From Bryum argenteum (taxonomy: Eukaryota > Streptophyta > Bryopsida > Bryales > Bryaceae): a DNA stretch of 64,000 bases. Within the stretch, counting starts at the first letter, position 1. The number at the start of each line of letters is the position of its first letter. Positions 12,431 through 23,499 of this stretch are shown here, in pieces. The stretch spans positions 2,124,648 to 2,188,647 of the forward strand of contig CM073329.1 in NCBI GenBank assembly GCA_037043015.1, in the 5' to 3' direction. Below the pieces are notes generated by a model. It did not search any database. It worked only from the letters and a program-made list of their open reading frames with translations, and was not told the origin of the DNA. A program made the translations under genes and the position numbers.

Positions 12431-13455
12431 GGCGAGGTATGCAACTCGGTTGTTACATTGTTGCTACTGATATTTCTCCACTGAAAGCTCAAATGCTTCA
12501 CCTCTATCTAAACTAGTTGTTGTCAAGCAACGTTAGTAAAACAATATATACAGAGAATGATGGTGCTCTTGATGATGCATCGGTTCAGTTAGAGCAGAGT
12601 CAATCGGTTGCATGTTGTTTTGTGCAGGATTTCCTAGTTCTTGGAGATTAGGGTTTGAGGTTCAAGGATGTTCGGTGTAACTCTCTACATGGATGACCTG
12701 GAAGACTTGATGGACGTCACCATGATTCAGCAATTTAACGTGCAAACGGATGTCGAGAGTTCGCAGAATGTTAAGGATTGCACAATGCACACTGAGGTGG
12801 AATGAAATATTACAAATTGAGGGTGGAGAGCTTAACGCCCGATACTTTCATTACTCCCCAGCCGATGTTAAGCGCTGCTGGAACCCACTACATTCTCCGA
12901 GTTTCCAAAATTGAAACTCTTCTTCCCTTGCATTCCCAACCTTAAAGTCCTCTTTCCCTCCATGTTCTCTCCCGATCGTCTAACTGTGCACGCACGACTA
13001 CAAAATGTATTGCACAGATACATCACATGATCGGTTCACCTCCAGTAAGTGCTAAGTCAATAATTTTGACCCCCATTCTCAAAAGCATAAATTCTCAGTG
13101 CTTAATGAGCACTTTCCCTTATGTTCTCCCATAAGCCCTTTGTTAGGGTTTTAGTGCAAATTGCAGTTGTGCCTGTTGAATGCAGTGTTCTGTGTGGAGG
13201 TACTTGCAGGTTTTAGGGGTGTATATTTTTCAGGCCTTCGTCCTCACAAGGCTACAACGACTGTTCACCGCCTGTGATTAGGTGATAGGGCTCTTCAAAG
13301 TCAGACGAATCCTGCTAGTGTAGTGATGAGAGTGAAGGTACGAATAACCAGTGATAAGAAAAATGGCAACAGAAGATAATGACATCAAAGTTGCAAATAA
13401 CAAGCCACGGACTTTACATTATAGAACAGTTTGAAACAATGTGGACATTCCACAT
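12431..13455. other. Spacer between TNL relic and phospholipase-like gene
   Basis: No supported gene. A 45-codon plus-strand frame (about 12668-12805) is not recognisable. The right part should contain the 3' UTR of the minus-strand gene that ends at 13456. Confidence 0.35.
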
Positions 13456-15222
13456 CTATACATGCGTAAACAAGAAACATATGCAGGCGTACAGAAATGA
13501 GTGAATCCACAGCCACCGGGTGGAGCTCGCTCCAGAGCTACCCAAGGGAGGGAGCGTGCTGGCTTCGCAAGTAGGGAACGACCCGAGCTCGCCGTAGGCA
13601 GTGTTGTCGCAGAATATGACGAGGGTGCTGGTGTTCGAGGTGCCGGGGCACTTCAACGGGCGCGAGTCGACGTAAATGGTCACTTGGGAGCCGTTCACGC
13701 CGCTGGCGAACGGGGTGGCGAAAGTGTCGTGGACGCCCGTCGCGTCACCCGACAGCGTGTTGCTGCGGGTGTCGAATACCATCTCCAGGGTGCCGTCGCG
13801 GGGCGCGATGGGGACCCTTTCGCCCCAGTTGTGGTTGTTGCCCACTGTCACGAGCGAGTACTGGATCTGGACTGCTGTGGACTGGATGGGGACGAATTTG
13901 ATCGCGGTCCAAAACGGGGTCCACGCCTGGGTGTCCATCATGGGCGCCTCCAAGATATCCATGCCGTCGATGGTGACGTACGCCCAGGGGCCGGGTTTCC
14001 CGCGAAGTAATTTATTGAAGTCGTCAGAGACGTTGTAGGAAGTCGTGCGCAGGACGACGGCCGTGAGATTGGTGTAGTTGCCGGGGAGCGACCCGAAGCT
14101 GGTGAAGTTGCCCACGGCGGACCGGAGGGCTGCGGTGTCCTCGATGACGTCGCCATCACTGTTGGTGCTGGTGTTGAGGAAGCTATACAGGGGCGGGGTG
14201 GAGAGCAGAGACCAGACGGGCGGCAGTGTGGCGTTCCTTAAGTACAGTTGCTGGAACACATCCTGGTTATCGGAGGCCAGCTGAGCGGTGCTGACGGCGA
14301 AGGTGGAGGTGTCGCCAGAGCCCGGGCCTTTCCAGTGGCCGTCGCTCTCGCCGAAATACAACTGGGTTGAGGCGTAGGAAACCTCGAAGGACGCGTTGAA
14401 GTCTCTGTACAGCTCAGTCGTGAAGTTCCCCGCGGCCCAAGCCTTGGCTCTGGCAACGAAGGCGGCGTCGGCAGCCCACCGCTCGTAGTTGTAAATCCAC
14501 TCCATGCTGGCGGCGAAAGCGTACGAGTAAGTCGATTCGTACTTGGGGCGCACGTAGCTGTCGGCGTTGATCCCCTCGCAGTAACCTCCGTGCTCGACGT
14601 TGGCGCTGAAGATGTTGAAGTGGGGGTAGCCGACGCCCCCGTAGCTGTAGGTGATGAAGCCCAAGTACTCGGGCTCCAGATTGACCATAGCCTCCACGGA
14701 GCCGTTGGCGCGGGTGAGGGAGTCGAAGAACGTACCGGTCATCTCGTAGCAGTCGCAGCGGGACCGGAACTTGATGGAGGCCCAGTTGCTGTGGGCGTAG
14801 AAGTCCTGGTACACATGGAGCGAGGTGCCGAGGATGGCCAGATAGTCCAGTATTGCTCCTCGCCGCACTGCGTCCTTCACCGCGTTGATCGTGTTGAGGG
14901 TGAACCTGGCCATGTAGTTAGCGCCGAAGACGATGCTGTACAGGTTGTTGCAATGGAACGTCTCCAGCTCCGGGACGTAGTCAGGAACGACTTTAAGGCC
15001 GGCAACCATGCTGGGGGAGAAGGCGTACAGGTCGGTAAGCCAGTTGCTGAAGGCGCCCATGTACTGCGCATCGCGCGAATAGCCATGGAGGTTGAGAGAG
15101 TTCCGCGTGAGATCACTGTGAGCGCCCGTGTCGAATGCGCGCGAGCTGGAAGGCAGCAGGAGGACGACGCAGACGACGCAGGCGAACAAGGACGCGACGG
15201 AAGCCATTGCGGCTTGTGGCAT
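13456..15222 (-). CDS. Secreted phospholipase C/Het-C-like protein with putative GPI anchor signal
   Basis: Single uninterrupted exon of about 588 residues. The frame runs further up to a GTG, but the first ATG codons are 15222 and 15207; from the latter a typical signal peptide follows (ASLFACVVCVVLLLPSSSRA). The mature protein opens with FDTGAHSDLTRNSL, and near residue 140 has LGTSLHVYQDFYAHSNWA. This His/Asp-rich helix pattern is that of the zinc-dependent phospholipase C/S1-P1 nuclease-like fold and of Het-C/VWA7 N-terminal regions. About ten Asn-X-Ser/Thr sites fit passage through the ER. The second half looks like a beta-rich domain that I cannot name. The last residues are a small-residue stretch (SSGASST) followed by a hydrophobic tail ending the protein, as in GPI-anchor signals. 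Hydrolytic activity and substrate are not established. GC-rich compared with its flanks. Confidence 0.75.
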   Translation of the reverse strand: MPQAAMASVASLFACVVCVVLLLPSSSRAFDTGAHSDLTRNSLNLHGYSRDAQYMGAFSNWLTDLYAFSPSMVAGLKVVPDYVPELETFHCNNLYSIVFGANYMARFTLNTINAVKDAVRRGAILDYLAILGTSLHVYQDFYAHSNWASIKFRSRCDCYEMTGTFFDSLTRANGSVEAMVNLEPEYLGFITYSYGGVGYPHFNIFSANVEHGGYCEGINADSYVRPKYESTYSYAFAASMEWIYNYERWAADAAFVARAKAWAAGNFTTELYRDFNASFEVSYASTQLYFGESDGHWKGPGSGDTSTFAVSTAQLASDNQDVFQQLYLRNATLPPVWSLLSTPPLYSFLNTSTNSDGDVIEDTAALRSAVGNFTSFGSLPGNYTNLTAVVLRTTSYNVSDDFNKLLRGKPGPWAYVTIDGMDILEAPMMDTQAWTPFWTAIKFVPIQSTAVQIQYSLVTVGNNHNWGERVPIAPRDGTLEMVFDTRSNTLSGDATGVHDTFATPFASGVNGSQVTIYVDSRPLKCPGTSNTSTLVIFCDNTAYGELGSFPTCEASTLPPLGSSGASSTRWLWIHSFLYACICFLFTHV

Positions 15223-15504
15223 GCACGAGACAGAGAGAATGCAGGCTTCCGGGAGAAGTGACTGAACGCGAGGCACCACCGAGGGTGGATAGAGTTTAAC
15301 TTAGCAGGAGAGAAGTAGTCGCTCCGGTTAGGGAATCCTTCCAGCTCAATCCGAACATAGTCCCTTTCTCGGCCTCGTTTTGGCCTGCAAAATTCCCGCG
15401 CCCGGCTTTGCCGACACGTACTAACGTCCTGACTTTTTCTGAGTCCGTTTCGAAATTTGCGTTGCCACGAGTCTCTGTGTCACCAGTCCTTGCCTGCTCC
15501 TGGC

Positions 15505-15575
15505 GGTAGGTACGACCTGGGTAGGTACCACACGGCGGTAGGCTGCCGTTTTTTACCCGATTCACACTACCTACC
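15505..15575 (-). promoter_or_regulatory. Cluster of three MYB AC-elements (ACCTACC)
   Basis: ACCTACC occurs at 15505-15511 and 15520-15526 (read on the minus strand) and at 15569-15575 (plus strand), about 280-350 bp upstream of the ATG of the phospholipase-like gene. AC-elements are bound by R2R3-MYB factors in plants. Three exact copies in 71 bp suggest regulation, but this is inference from motif matches only. Confidence 0.45.
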
Positions 15576-15870
15576 TGGAATAATAACGAACATATACACT
15601 CAAGCTCGAAACACATTTCCATCCACACTCACTCATTTCTTGAACAGCCTTTTCATCGGCTTGTCTACCTCAGTAATTGACTTTGATCCGAAAAAATGGG
15701 TGCGAGTAAGATCATCATAGAAGTGAGTCACCAGTAGGCTTTATATATAGAAGGTGCTCAAATTACAAAGGTGATGTACCACAGTCAAGCAAGAAGTCAA
15801 ATCTATTTGAGGAAAAGTGCTCGAGAGAGCCCTTCAACAACAACAGCATCGCAGAAAAGTAAGCATAAGT

Positions 15871-18800
15871 TCACAGTTTGAGGGTGTCGAGCAATTTGAA
15901 GGTGGGAGCGATGTCAACGGGCACTTGCACATCCTCCAAAGCGTCAAAGGCCCGCTGTAGTTGCGGCGTAATAGCCGCATATTTCATGAGCAAAGCCTCC
16001 GCTCCTGCTTTGTCTCCTCTGGCTTCTATGGTTAGTATCACCCTACTCAACTCTTCCACGCTTTGCCTCACCTGCACAGTGCAACACTATCAACACACAA
16101 GTCTCTCTACAGAGAAGAGTCCGAAAATGATGATCCCATTGGACTATCCTTCCACTTATTCTACAGAATTCCAATGCTGAAAGTTTGAGCCATTATTGAG
16201 CACTCTCCGGAACGTACCTTGGTGTAATCCACAGAGAAAGTCCCATCTGGGTGATAAGAAAATCCACCCTTCTCCAGAATGAAATTGAACTGCAGCGCTT
16301 GTCCCTTCCTGTTATTGACAACAAAACTCACCATCACTGTTAAAACTGACAACAATACACACCGTCACTGTAAACACTGACAACTTCAAATCAACATCAA
16401 ATCGTTTCTGTCAGCAGTTTAGTGTGTACATACCCGTGAGCCTCTTCCAGTCCAAAACGGATGGATCGGAAGCAACCAGCTAGAAATGAAACGTACATCG
16501 TGTCCTCCAAAGTTTTAGGTAGCAGACCCTGTAACACCAAGGTGTAAGTAAATTGAGCGAACTGGACTATAATGTAGGTTCACAACTATGGAGTCTCAGT
16601 TGTAGGCTAAACTGTACCCTGTCAACCAAGTAGTGCAAAGCCCATAGTCCAACAATGTCTGCCTTTGCTTCTTCAATCGCTGAGTAAACCTCCTGCAACT
16701 CCTGTCAACGCAGCTCCACAAATATTGTATGATCAGTCGCATGGCTTCCAATACAAGGAACAGTACAATACAAGAAACCTACAAGGATAACCAGGTGTTT
16801 TTGACTATGGATGTAGTCATATTGTCCAAAGTGACTCCTTCAAGATGACTACGAATATGATTCTTGGTAGTCAATCAGGTGAATATTGACTATTTATGCT
16901 CACATGATTACAAAAACCTACGTTCTTAATTGAGATGACTACCAGATCATATTCTTTTTTCATTTTTGACTAGATGCTCTTTAACAATATGACTACATCC
17001 ATAGTTAAAACACCATGTTTTCCATGTAGTGTTAGCCTGTAGGAAGGCTTACCAGGCGGACTGTCGATTGTCGACCATCGGGAGTCACGATATTATGCGG
17101 ACCAATTCCATGGCAACACTCGTGGCAGATTGTGTGTGTGAAGAAGGAAGCAAAGTCGACAGAACCTCGTTGGGAAGCCTCCACACATACAGTCGCAATT
17201 GGAAGTAATATGTAATCAAATCTGCGAACACAATAACCCCATTCAGACTAAGACTGCTTTCACTCGTAGAATGCAACATCCCCAGGCTTTGAAAACATCA
17301 AATTATTGATAGAGAGATGTCGAGGAGGTCAGGTCTTCTACTTGGCTTGGGAGATGTTTTTGAGCATGACCATAGCTGTTCCACGATCCTTCACAATCCT
17401 ATCATCGTTCGGCAGGTTAAAAGCTACCGTTTGTGGTCCTTTCACATCCTGGAAAGCACACAAATCACCACAAGGTATGATTACAGGCCTTAGTACAAGA
17501 AGGGCATCTTCAGGGGAATGTCAAGATTCACGCACCCCGCTGTTATACAGCAGCTGAATGACACGGATGGGTGCAGCTGTGACGCCCTTCGACTTGTATT
17601 CGGCAGCCATTGGCAGATTATCTTCCATTTCCTGCAATAACACAAACTCCTGAGCAACCACTCCCAACTTCCTTCACGTTCTTCACTTAAAGGAGAGGGA
17701 AAACGATATGTTCAATCAGTAATTCGGTGAGGTTTTACTACTCTCGGTAAAAGGAGAAAGAGTAGCAGCTACAGCATTGCTCGCACCTGAAGATGATCAG
17801 AGAAAATCTTCAACTGACTAGTGGCTTCGTCATCTCGAATTCCGATGAAGGCCTCAAATGTCGCCTGAATGAAGAAAAGACGGTGGTTAGATAATGCTGA
17901 ACAAACTACATTTTAATGCATAGAATAGAAAACAAAGTGCACAGATCTAGTACACAGAATGAATTCAAGAGTACCTTATAGCCAAATAGTCCATCTTCAT
18001 ACGTCTCGTACGGGCCAATTGTCACATCTATTGGAGAGTCCTAAGATTAACAGAACAGAAGCCATCATACAAGTTAGATTGCAAAATCTTGAGCTGTGGA
18101 TGAATCAAAAAACCAACCCAACCTAAGTTTTAACATATGCCTATTCATCGACTTCACCCTATCAGTGAGCTATCTCCTTGATGCTGGTAGCGAGACACAG
18201 GTAAAAGTAGACGCACAAGCTCCATCCAAGCAATATCAGATTCGTAGTAGTCATTCGATAAGAATGCATCTGCTTTGGCTTTGAGCAATCGCTTCAAGCT
18301 GCACAGTTCCAATAACAGGGGTCAGAGGTGATATGCAACAACAGACAATAAATTCCAGTTCGTACTATTCGACAAAATTGTATTAGCCACATTGTCCTTT
18401 ACTATCCTTTCTCTGAAATTGAATGCTACATACTCCAAGACATGACTTGAAAGAAAAGCCGACTTGCCTTGGGGTCTCTGCGGCGTCTCCTGCTTTGTGC
18501 AAGAGACTTGAGGCCTCCTTCAAAACTGATGCGTATTCCTTCGAATAAGGTACAACCTTGAGATCATTGATTTTGGCGCCATCATCATCATGAATATCAC
18601 CTGATCTGCGAATGGTTGTAAAGAATGAAGTCGCATCAGCCTGTTGTTCCTTAGAAAGGAGTCCGTTCCACGTTTGGAATTCCTGCAGAAACAGGAAAAA
18701 AGTACATGTCAACATACTTGGATACTCAGTTACGTAGTGAAAATCAGGGATACTTGGAGACCAGGAATAAGTAAAACATCACTGCAATGGACAGAAATGA

Positions 18801-21203
18801 TATAAAGTCAAGCGCTGTCTACCTTTTTGTCCATATCTGCCGGATAGAAATTGGCACCAGGCTGCTTATCAACCGGAAAAGCTGCCCTGTACTGAACTTT
18901 GCCAGTCCAAGTAACAGTCTTGTCTACTGCACTCTCTGCTACTTGAATAGCTGAATCTGCAGTAGTAAGATAAGCATCGTTCTCATCCAGAATGGACCTG
19001 CACAGGCGTTTGCAATCTTAATCATGAACATGAACTGTGAAGCACACAAGCACCTACAAGTTCTACCATCACTCTAACAGAATGCTGCATTCAAGAATAA
19101 AGGCACACAGTAACCTAGTTAAGAGAATTACGAAAAAATGCATATATCCTAAGAGAACACATCGTCTCCAAATACTTTTGTTGCAGCAGGGACAACCTAT
19201 CAAAGAAACCGAAAAAGCTTAAGTTTACGATTCTCTTATCACATACCAGGGGCTCTTGTTGATCAGATAATAAGCATACTTCAGTCTATCCAGCTCAGAT
19301 TTTCCTGCTGATTTCTGAAGTGATTCCTTCAAAGCAGGATTGGTAGCCCACTCCTGCACCAACGAGGACCTAGTTAGATGGATTCTTCTTTATATTTTGC
19401 AAGGAACATCAACTTCGAAGCATGTAGGGAACCTGCTCGAGAAAGATCCGGTCCAGAAGTTTTGCAGCTCGTATGGTGTCTGATAATGCAAGCACATCCC
19501 CCTTACTGAGACCTGCAGTCTGATCCACGGTACAGTCAATTAAGAAAGTCTTGACTCCCATGATGTAGCAAAATTCAAAGTGAACAGAAATCAATAACAT
19601 AGAGAACTCTGCGTCAACAGCATTCCACTTTGAGTACGATAGTCTCACTCCACGCAAGAAAACCCTGCCCTTTCTAATACCCTCTTGCCACACTAAGGAA
19701 ATTGATGAGTTCAACAGAACAGTAACCAGAAAAGACTGGACAAACCTCCCCATGAATCTCAACAGGCACATATCGGTATAGCTGCTTCTGTAGCTCTCCA
19801 ACTCTAGCACTTGTATCGGCAGTGTACCTGACGTTGATTCAAAAAAATTCAAAAAAAGCAATGTCTGCATTCTGTATTTTTTTCTCTTGCAAGCAAAAGG
19901 CTTTCCTTCTATTTCAAGGTGCATGGAATGAACAGAAGTGAGAATGTCGATCTCACCTACTTCGCAGAGCTGAAAATAATTTACTGTAACCTCCATCCAC
20001 ATCAGCTGGTACATAGGCAGGATCTTCCTTCCTCAATACCTCCTCATAGTCTTGCCACTTCATGTACTTCACAGCTGAAACCTCCGATTCCTGCGTGTAC
20101 AAACTCTCAGTCATAAACCCCAATCAAGCTCAAAGCAATGGAGTACAGCATCGGTTATCCTAAATCCATTCTTTCGGTTGAAAGAGATTGTACGAACCTG
20201 AAGTGTAAAAGCATCTAAAGGTATAGGCTCCACCAGCGTAATAAGGTACACATCATTGTACTCGTTGTTGATGTACTTGCCACCGTTAATCACACTGTTA
20301 CCACACACAACAACATAATTACATTACATCCACACAAGAAACTATCAAAACGAGCTCAAAGGGGGTTGATCACACTCACCACTCTTGCAGATAAACGAAA
20401 AGGAACTCAAACGCATCTGCCGGTAAAGTGAGACCTAGCTCCTCCTGAAGCTCCCTCCTGTCACGAGCTCCACAAGAAGTAAGAAATGACAGTTGAAATT
20501 GATTTCTCATGCGGATGTTTGAGAGAGTATGATCGATCGATCACCTGGCAGTAAGGAGGGAAGTGTCGCCAGCGGAGATGTGACCAGCACTGGAGATATC
20601 CCATAACCCTGGCCATGAATCCTTGCAATCCGCCCGCTTCTGCAAAACGAGCTCCTGGGTGCTCTCCACGAAGATCCATACGTGCACTGCTCCACCTCAT
20701 AAACCATCGTAATCAGAATGATTGCATACAACTCATGAGAAATTTTTACATTTCAACAGTACACTAATTTGAAATTTGAGAACTCATCCATTCATACGAA
20801 AATCCAGACTTGGGTCACAATAGGAGAACAAAACCCTAAAAGGAAGTCTAGTGAAATCCATCCATTTATTATCACAGAATCAACCCTAGATGAGGATTCC
20901 ATCCGGTGATCGCTTTTTGATACGGACAATTCTGCTTTGTGAAATTAGTGAAATTGTGATAGAATTAGTGAAATTGTGCAGGAGCGTGAATTACCTGCTC
21001 GGTGATAGTCTCCGTGCGCATGCACCAAATGCCTGATTTTTTTCATGCCAACATCGTGAGAATCGGAACATTGCAGGGGAATGTTGATGAATTTGAGAAA
21101 AGAAAGTGGTGTACCGTTTCTTGACTTCACCGGTGCGAATGCCCGAGGGAGTGAGAACGTCCAAGCACTCCCCCAACCCGAACTCCTCCTGAAACCCCTC
21201 CAT
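15871..21203 (-). CDS. NUDX3: Nudix hydrolase - dipeptidyl peptidase III fusion (AtNUDX3-like)
   Basis: About 21 exons; the ATG at 21203 opens a short first exon (21203-21115), then 21032-20995, and the stop is at 15871. The N-terminal part is a Nudix domain of the IPP-isomerase/NUDX3 type: HLVHAHGDYHRAVHVWIF, then the Nudix box GHISAGD...RRELQEELGL split by an intron near 20545/20456. Asp replaces the first Glu of the usual box. After DPAYVPADVDGGYSKLF the M49 peptidase domain follows, with SNDYYESDIAWMEL, DVTIGPYETYEDGLFGYK, FNLPNDERI, the zinc motif HECCH at 17124-17110, and EEAKADIVGLWAL carrying the further zinc-ligand Glu. Nudix enzymes cleave nucleoside-diphosphate-linked compounds; DPP III removes dipeptides from peptide N termini, in the cytosol. 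The fusion is known from plants such as Arabidopsis. The frame looks intact. Confidence 0.9.
16777..17030 (+). mobile_element. CACTA-like MITE inside an intron of the Nudix-DPP III gene
   Basis: The intron between the HECCH exon and the EEAKAD exon contains a near-palindrome of about 254 bp. The left arm (16779 onward, CTACAAGGATAACCAGGTG then ACTATGGATGTAGTCATA) matches the reverse complement of the right arm (ending 17030) over about 45 bp with few mismatches. The right end read inward starts CACTACATGG, like a CACTA transposon end; the left end is eroded. A 3-bp target duplication is not clear. No coding sequence. Confidence 0.65.
18299..18467 (-). other. GC-AG intron in the Nudix-DPP III gene
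   Basis: The exon ending at 18468 (ACC CCA AG) is followed by GCAAGT, the standard context of a GC donor. The next exon starts at 18298 after TGTGCAG and gives Ser-Leu-Lys-Arg-Leu-Leu in frame, leading into KAKADAFLSNDYYESD. The nearest GT donor, four bases downstream, would break the frame. So a GC-AG intron is required for the conserved protein. Confidence 0.8.
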
Positions 21204-22199
21204 CGCCGCTGCTGCTACTTTCCTTCTTTCTTTCTTTCTCGATCGTCCAAAAAGCTGAAAAATTGTTATGGGCGCTGCAAATCAACACTACTCTGTTTGA
21301 TTCTCTACTGCCGATTGATCACTGTTGTTGCCGATTGCTACGAATTGTTCTGTTGCCGTGCTCGCATGACAGTTTCGTCGCTGGAATTGTCGTGGCTACG
21401 GTAGCGTAGAAATTTTGGGTGTGCGGTGTGAAAAAGGATATTTTGTGAGGTTTTGTCATTTCGTGAAGAGGAGGTACTTTGAAATAGAGTTTGAGGTAAG
21501 TATAACCTTTTACTATATTCTATTAATGAGAGATTTTGTTTGCTCAAAACCAAGAAAAAGAATACAAATAGAGTTTTAGGAAGTATGGCACTTTATAAAA
21601 TATTTAAGCTAGAGATAATTCAAAAGTGATTAATCTACCCCTAATTACCCATATTTTATTCACTCGATAACCTTATAGGACCTACTTGAACAAAATCTAA
21701 GAGATTGGTAAAAACCCTACACTTTCACTATGGTATAGTCTTACAAATACAAAAGACAATTACAATTATCACTTCTAAATTCATGAACCTAAATTTAAAA
21801 GTTATAAAGAAGTCATGTGCAATGTATGAAGAATTAAGTCATGCAACTATGAAGAAATCAATATAATCTTTGGATGTGTCTTTTAACATCATGAACATTG
21901 TAGTGTAGATTTACTTATGTTTTCAATCTATAAATGACCTTAACCCCTAAACAGGGATTTTTGGCCTATAGAGGAAAATGAAGATAAGGTGTTGATATCA
22001 TAAAAGGGTTATAGAGGAAAATGAAGATAAGGTGTTGATATCATGATCGTACAAACTTGTATTAGTAGACTTATTGCAGGACATGTAAACAAAAATTTGT
22101 GTCATGAAGCCTCATAGGTTGCGATCATAACATATTATTCCTCAAAACTTACTACAAAATTTCATTATTTTTGTTTTGAAGTAGAAATACTACCTATAA
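21204..22199. other. Promoter of the Nudix-DPP III gene and AT-rich spacer
   Basis: The first few hundred bases must contain the minus-strand promoter and 5' UTR, with a CTTT microsatellite near 21225-21240. A left end resembling the CCCCTAAA family occurs at about 21942 after TTAA. A 35-bp block starting TATAGAGGAAAATGAAG is directly repeated at about 21966 and 22011. No gene seen. Confidence 0.45.
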
Positions 22200-23173
22200 C
22201 CCCTAAACGTCCCCAATGTCGTTTTTTTACATTTTGGATGTACATCCAGAAACTTTGAAGAGCCATATTTTCTTCATCCGAGGTCCGTTTTGGATGAAAT
22301 CACTTGGATTAGGTTCTAAATCAAGTCTAGTTTGTGTTGTAAAATTTTCAAGCCTATACAATAAAGTATGAGTTAATGGAATGCACTTTAGTGAAAACAA
22401 CTCTTGTTTTTGGGTTTCCAAGCATGGGGCATGTATTACCATTGCAAGCCAATTATGTGAAATTAAAAATAGTTTTTCATGATTTCTTTTTTCATGGTCA
22501 TGATCTTAAGGTGATTCTTAACAACTTTGTAGTGAGAAGTTTTTTGATCCAAATGATTTTGCTACTGGATTTGCAATGATGTTTTTTCAACAGAAAAAGT
22601 GAGAAAATGGATGATATTTGAGGAGCTATATCTCCCTCATCCACCGTTGGATTTCAACTTAATTTTTTGGGATGGCCTCCAATTAGAGTCTACTCTAAGT
22701 GGTAGAAGCCTTAACAAGATCGAAGATGTTTTGAAAATAAGGCATGAAATTGAATGCAAAGGGTCTAGTTTTGGACTATTTTTCCTTTGTAAATTTATCG
22801 GCAGTTTTTACCATTGCATGGCTTTTATTTGAGCCAAGAAATTTTTTTTATGAATTTTTTTTGAGTAAAGGACTTATTAAGATGAAGGTGAACATCTTTC
22901 TAGTTGGTGACTTTTTCATTGCAATAGGTATATTGGTAGCATTTCCACCTCAAAGTGAAAATGATGAAATTTTGCAGTTTGTTTTCAGTATTAATATGGC
23001 ATGATCTCCCGATCTATAAGGCCTCATGACTCAAATTTTGGTCCACATGATCTTCGATAAGTCTAATACAAGTTTGTATGGTTGAGATCTTATTAGCTTC
23101 TCTTCATTTTCATCTATGACGATTTTTATGGAAATGTGCTTTTCTGCTAAAAATAGGCTGGGACATTTAGGGG
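22200..23173 (+). mobile_element. CCCCTAAA-ended DNA transposon, non-autonomous, 974 bp
   Basis: The left end is CCCCTAAACGTCCCC (22200) and the right end, read inward, is CCCCTAAATGTCCC (from 23173), so the terminal inverted repeats agree at 13 of the first 14 positions. ATAA flanks both sides as a 4-bp direct duplication (22196-22199 and 23174-23177); most other copies have TTAA. No transposase is encoded; small frames inside are not conserved. An inverted copy of nearly the same length lies at 59106-60075. Ends and 4-bp target are reminiscent of piggyBac, though the relation is unproven. Confidence 0.7.
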
Positions 23174-23248
23174 ATAAACCAACCGCAATGAAAATTTCAC
23201 CAAATAGAAAGTTTTTCACCTTCATCTGAGTAACATCATTGTACCAAA

Positions 23249-23250
<2 letters not shown>

Positions 23251-23302
<52 letters not shown>
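23251..23302. repeat. AT dinucleotide microsatellite
   Basis: Twenty-six uninterrupted AT units. It interrupts an inverted, partial copy of the same dispersed family (23178-23580). Confidence 0.95.
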
Positions 23303-23304
<2 letters not shown>

Positions 23305-23427
23305 TTAGCTTAAATGATAGCCTCACGTGTGACAATGAAACTACTCAAAAAAATTCAAGTGGAAACCAATCCAACTAGTCTAAAATATTTATCACACATA
23401 CTAGACTTGATTTGCGACTCATTTTAA

Positions 23428-23499
23428 CCCTTAAACGTCAAGCCCCTCTCAAAATACACTAGATACCAAGCCCGGGGGGCATGCTCTGACGTTTAAGGG
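23428..23499. mobile_element. 72-bp MITE with TTAA flanks
   Basis: CCCTTAAACGTC at 23428 is exactly inverted at 23488-23499, and TTAA lies directly outside on both sides (23424-23427 and 23500-23503). Related copies without the insert (59950-59985, and 22285-22330 read in reverse) run straight from the GATTTGCGACTCA-type block into GTGATTTCATC. They therefore act as an approximate empty site and show that the 72 bp plus one TTAA were added here. Confidence 0.75.

Noticed and set aside
14590..15261. 223-codon plus-strand open frame opposite the phospholipase-like gene
   Set aside because: It is the antisense shadow of a GC-rich coding exon; no family motif, while the minus strand encodes a protein with signal peptide and conserved motifs.
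13585..15279. Longer N terminus of the phospholipase-like protein from 15279
   Set aside because: The codon at 15279 is GTG; the first ATG is at 15222 and the signal peptide begins after 15207.
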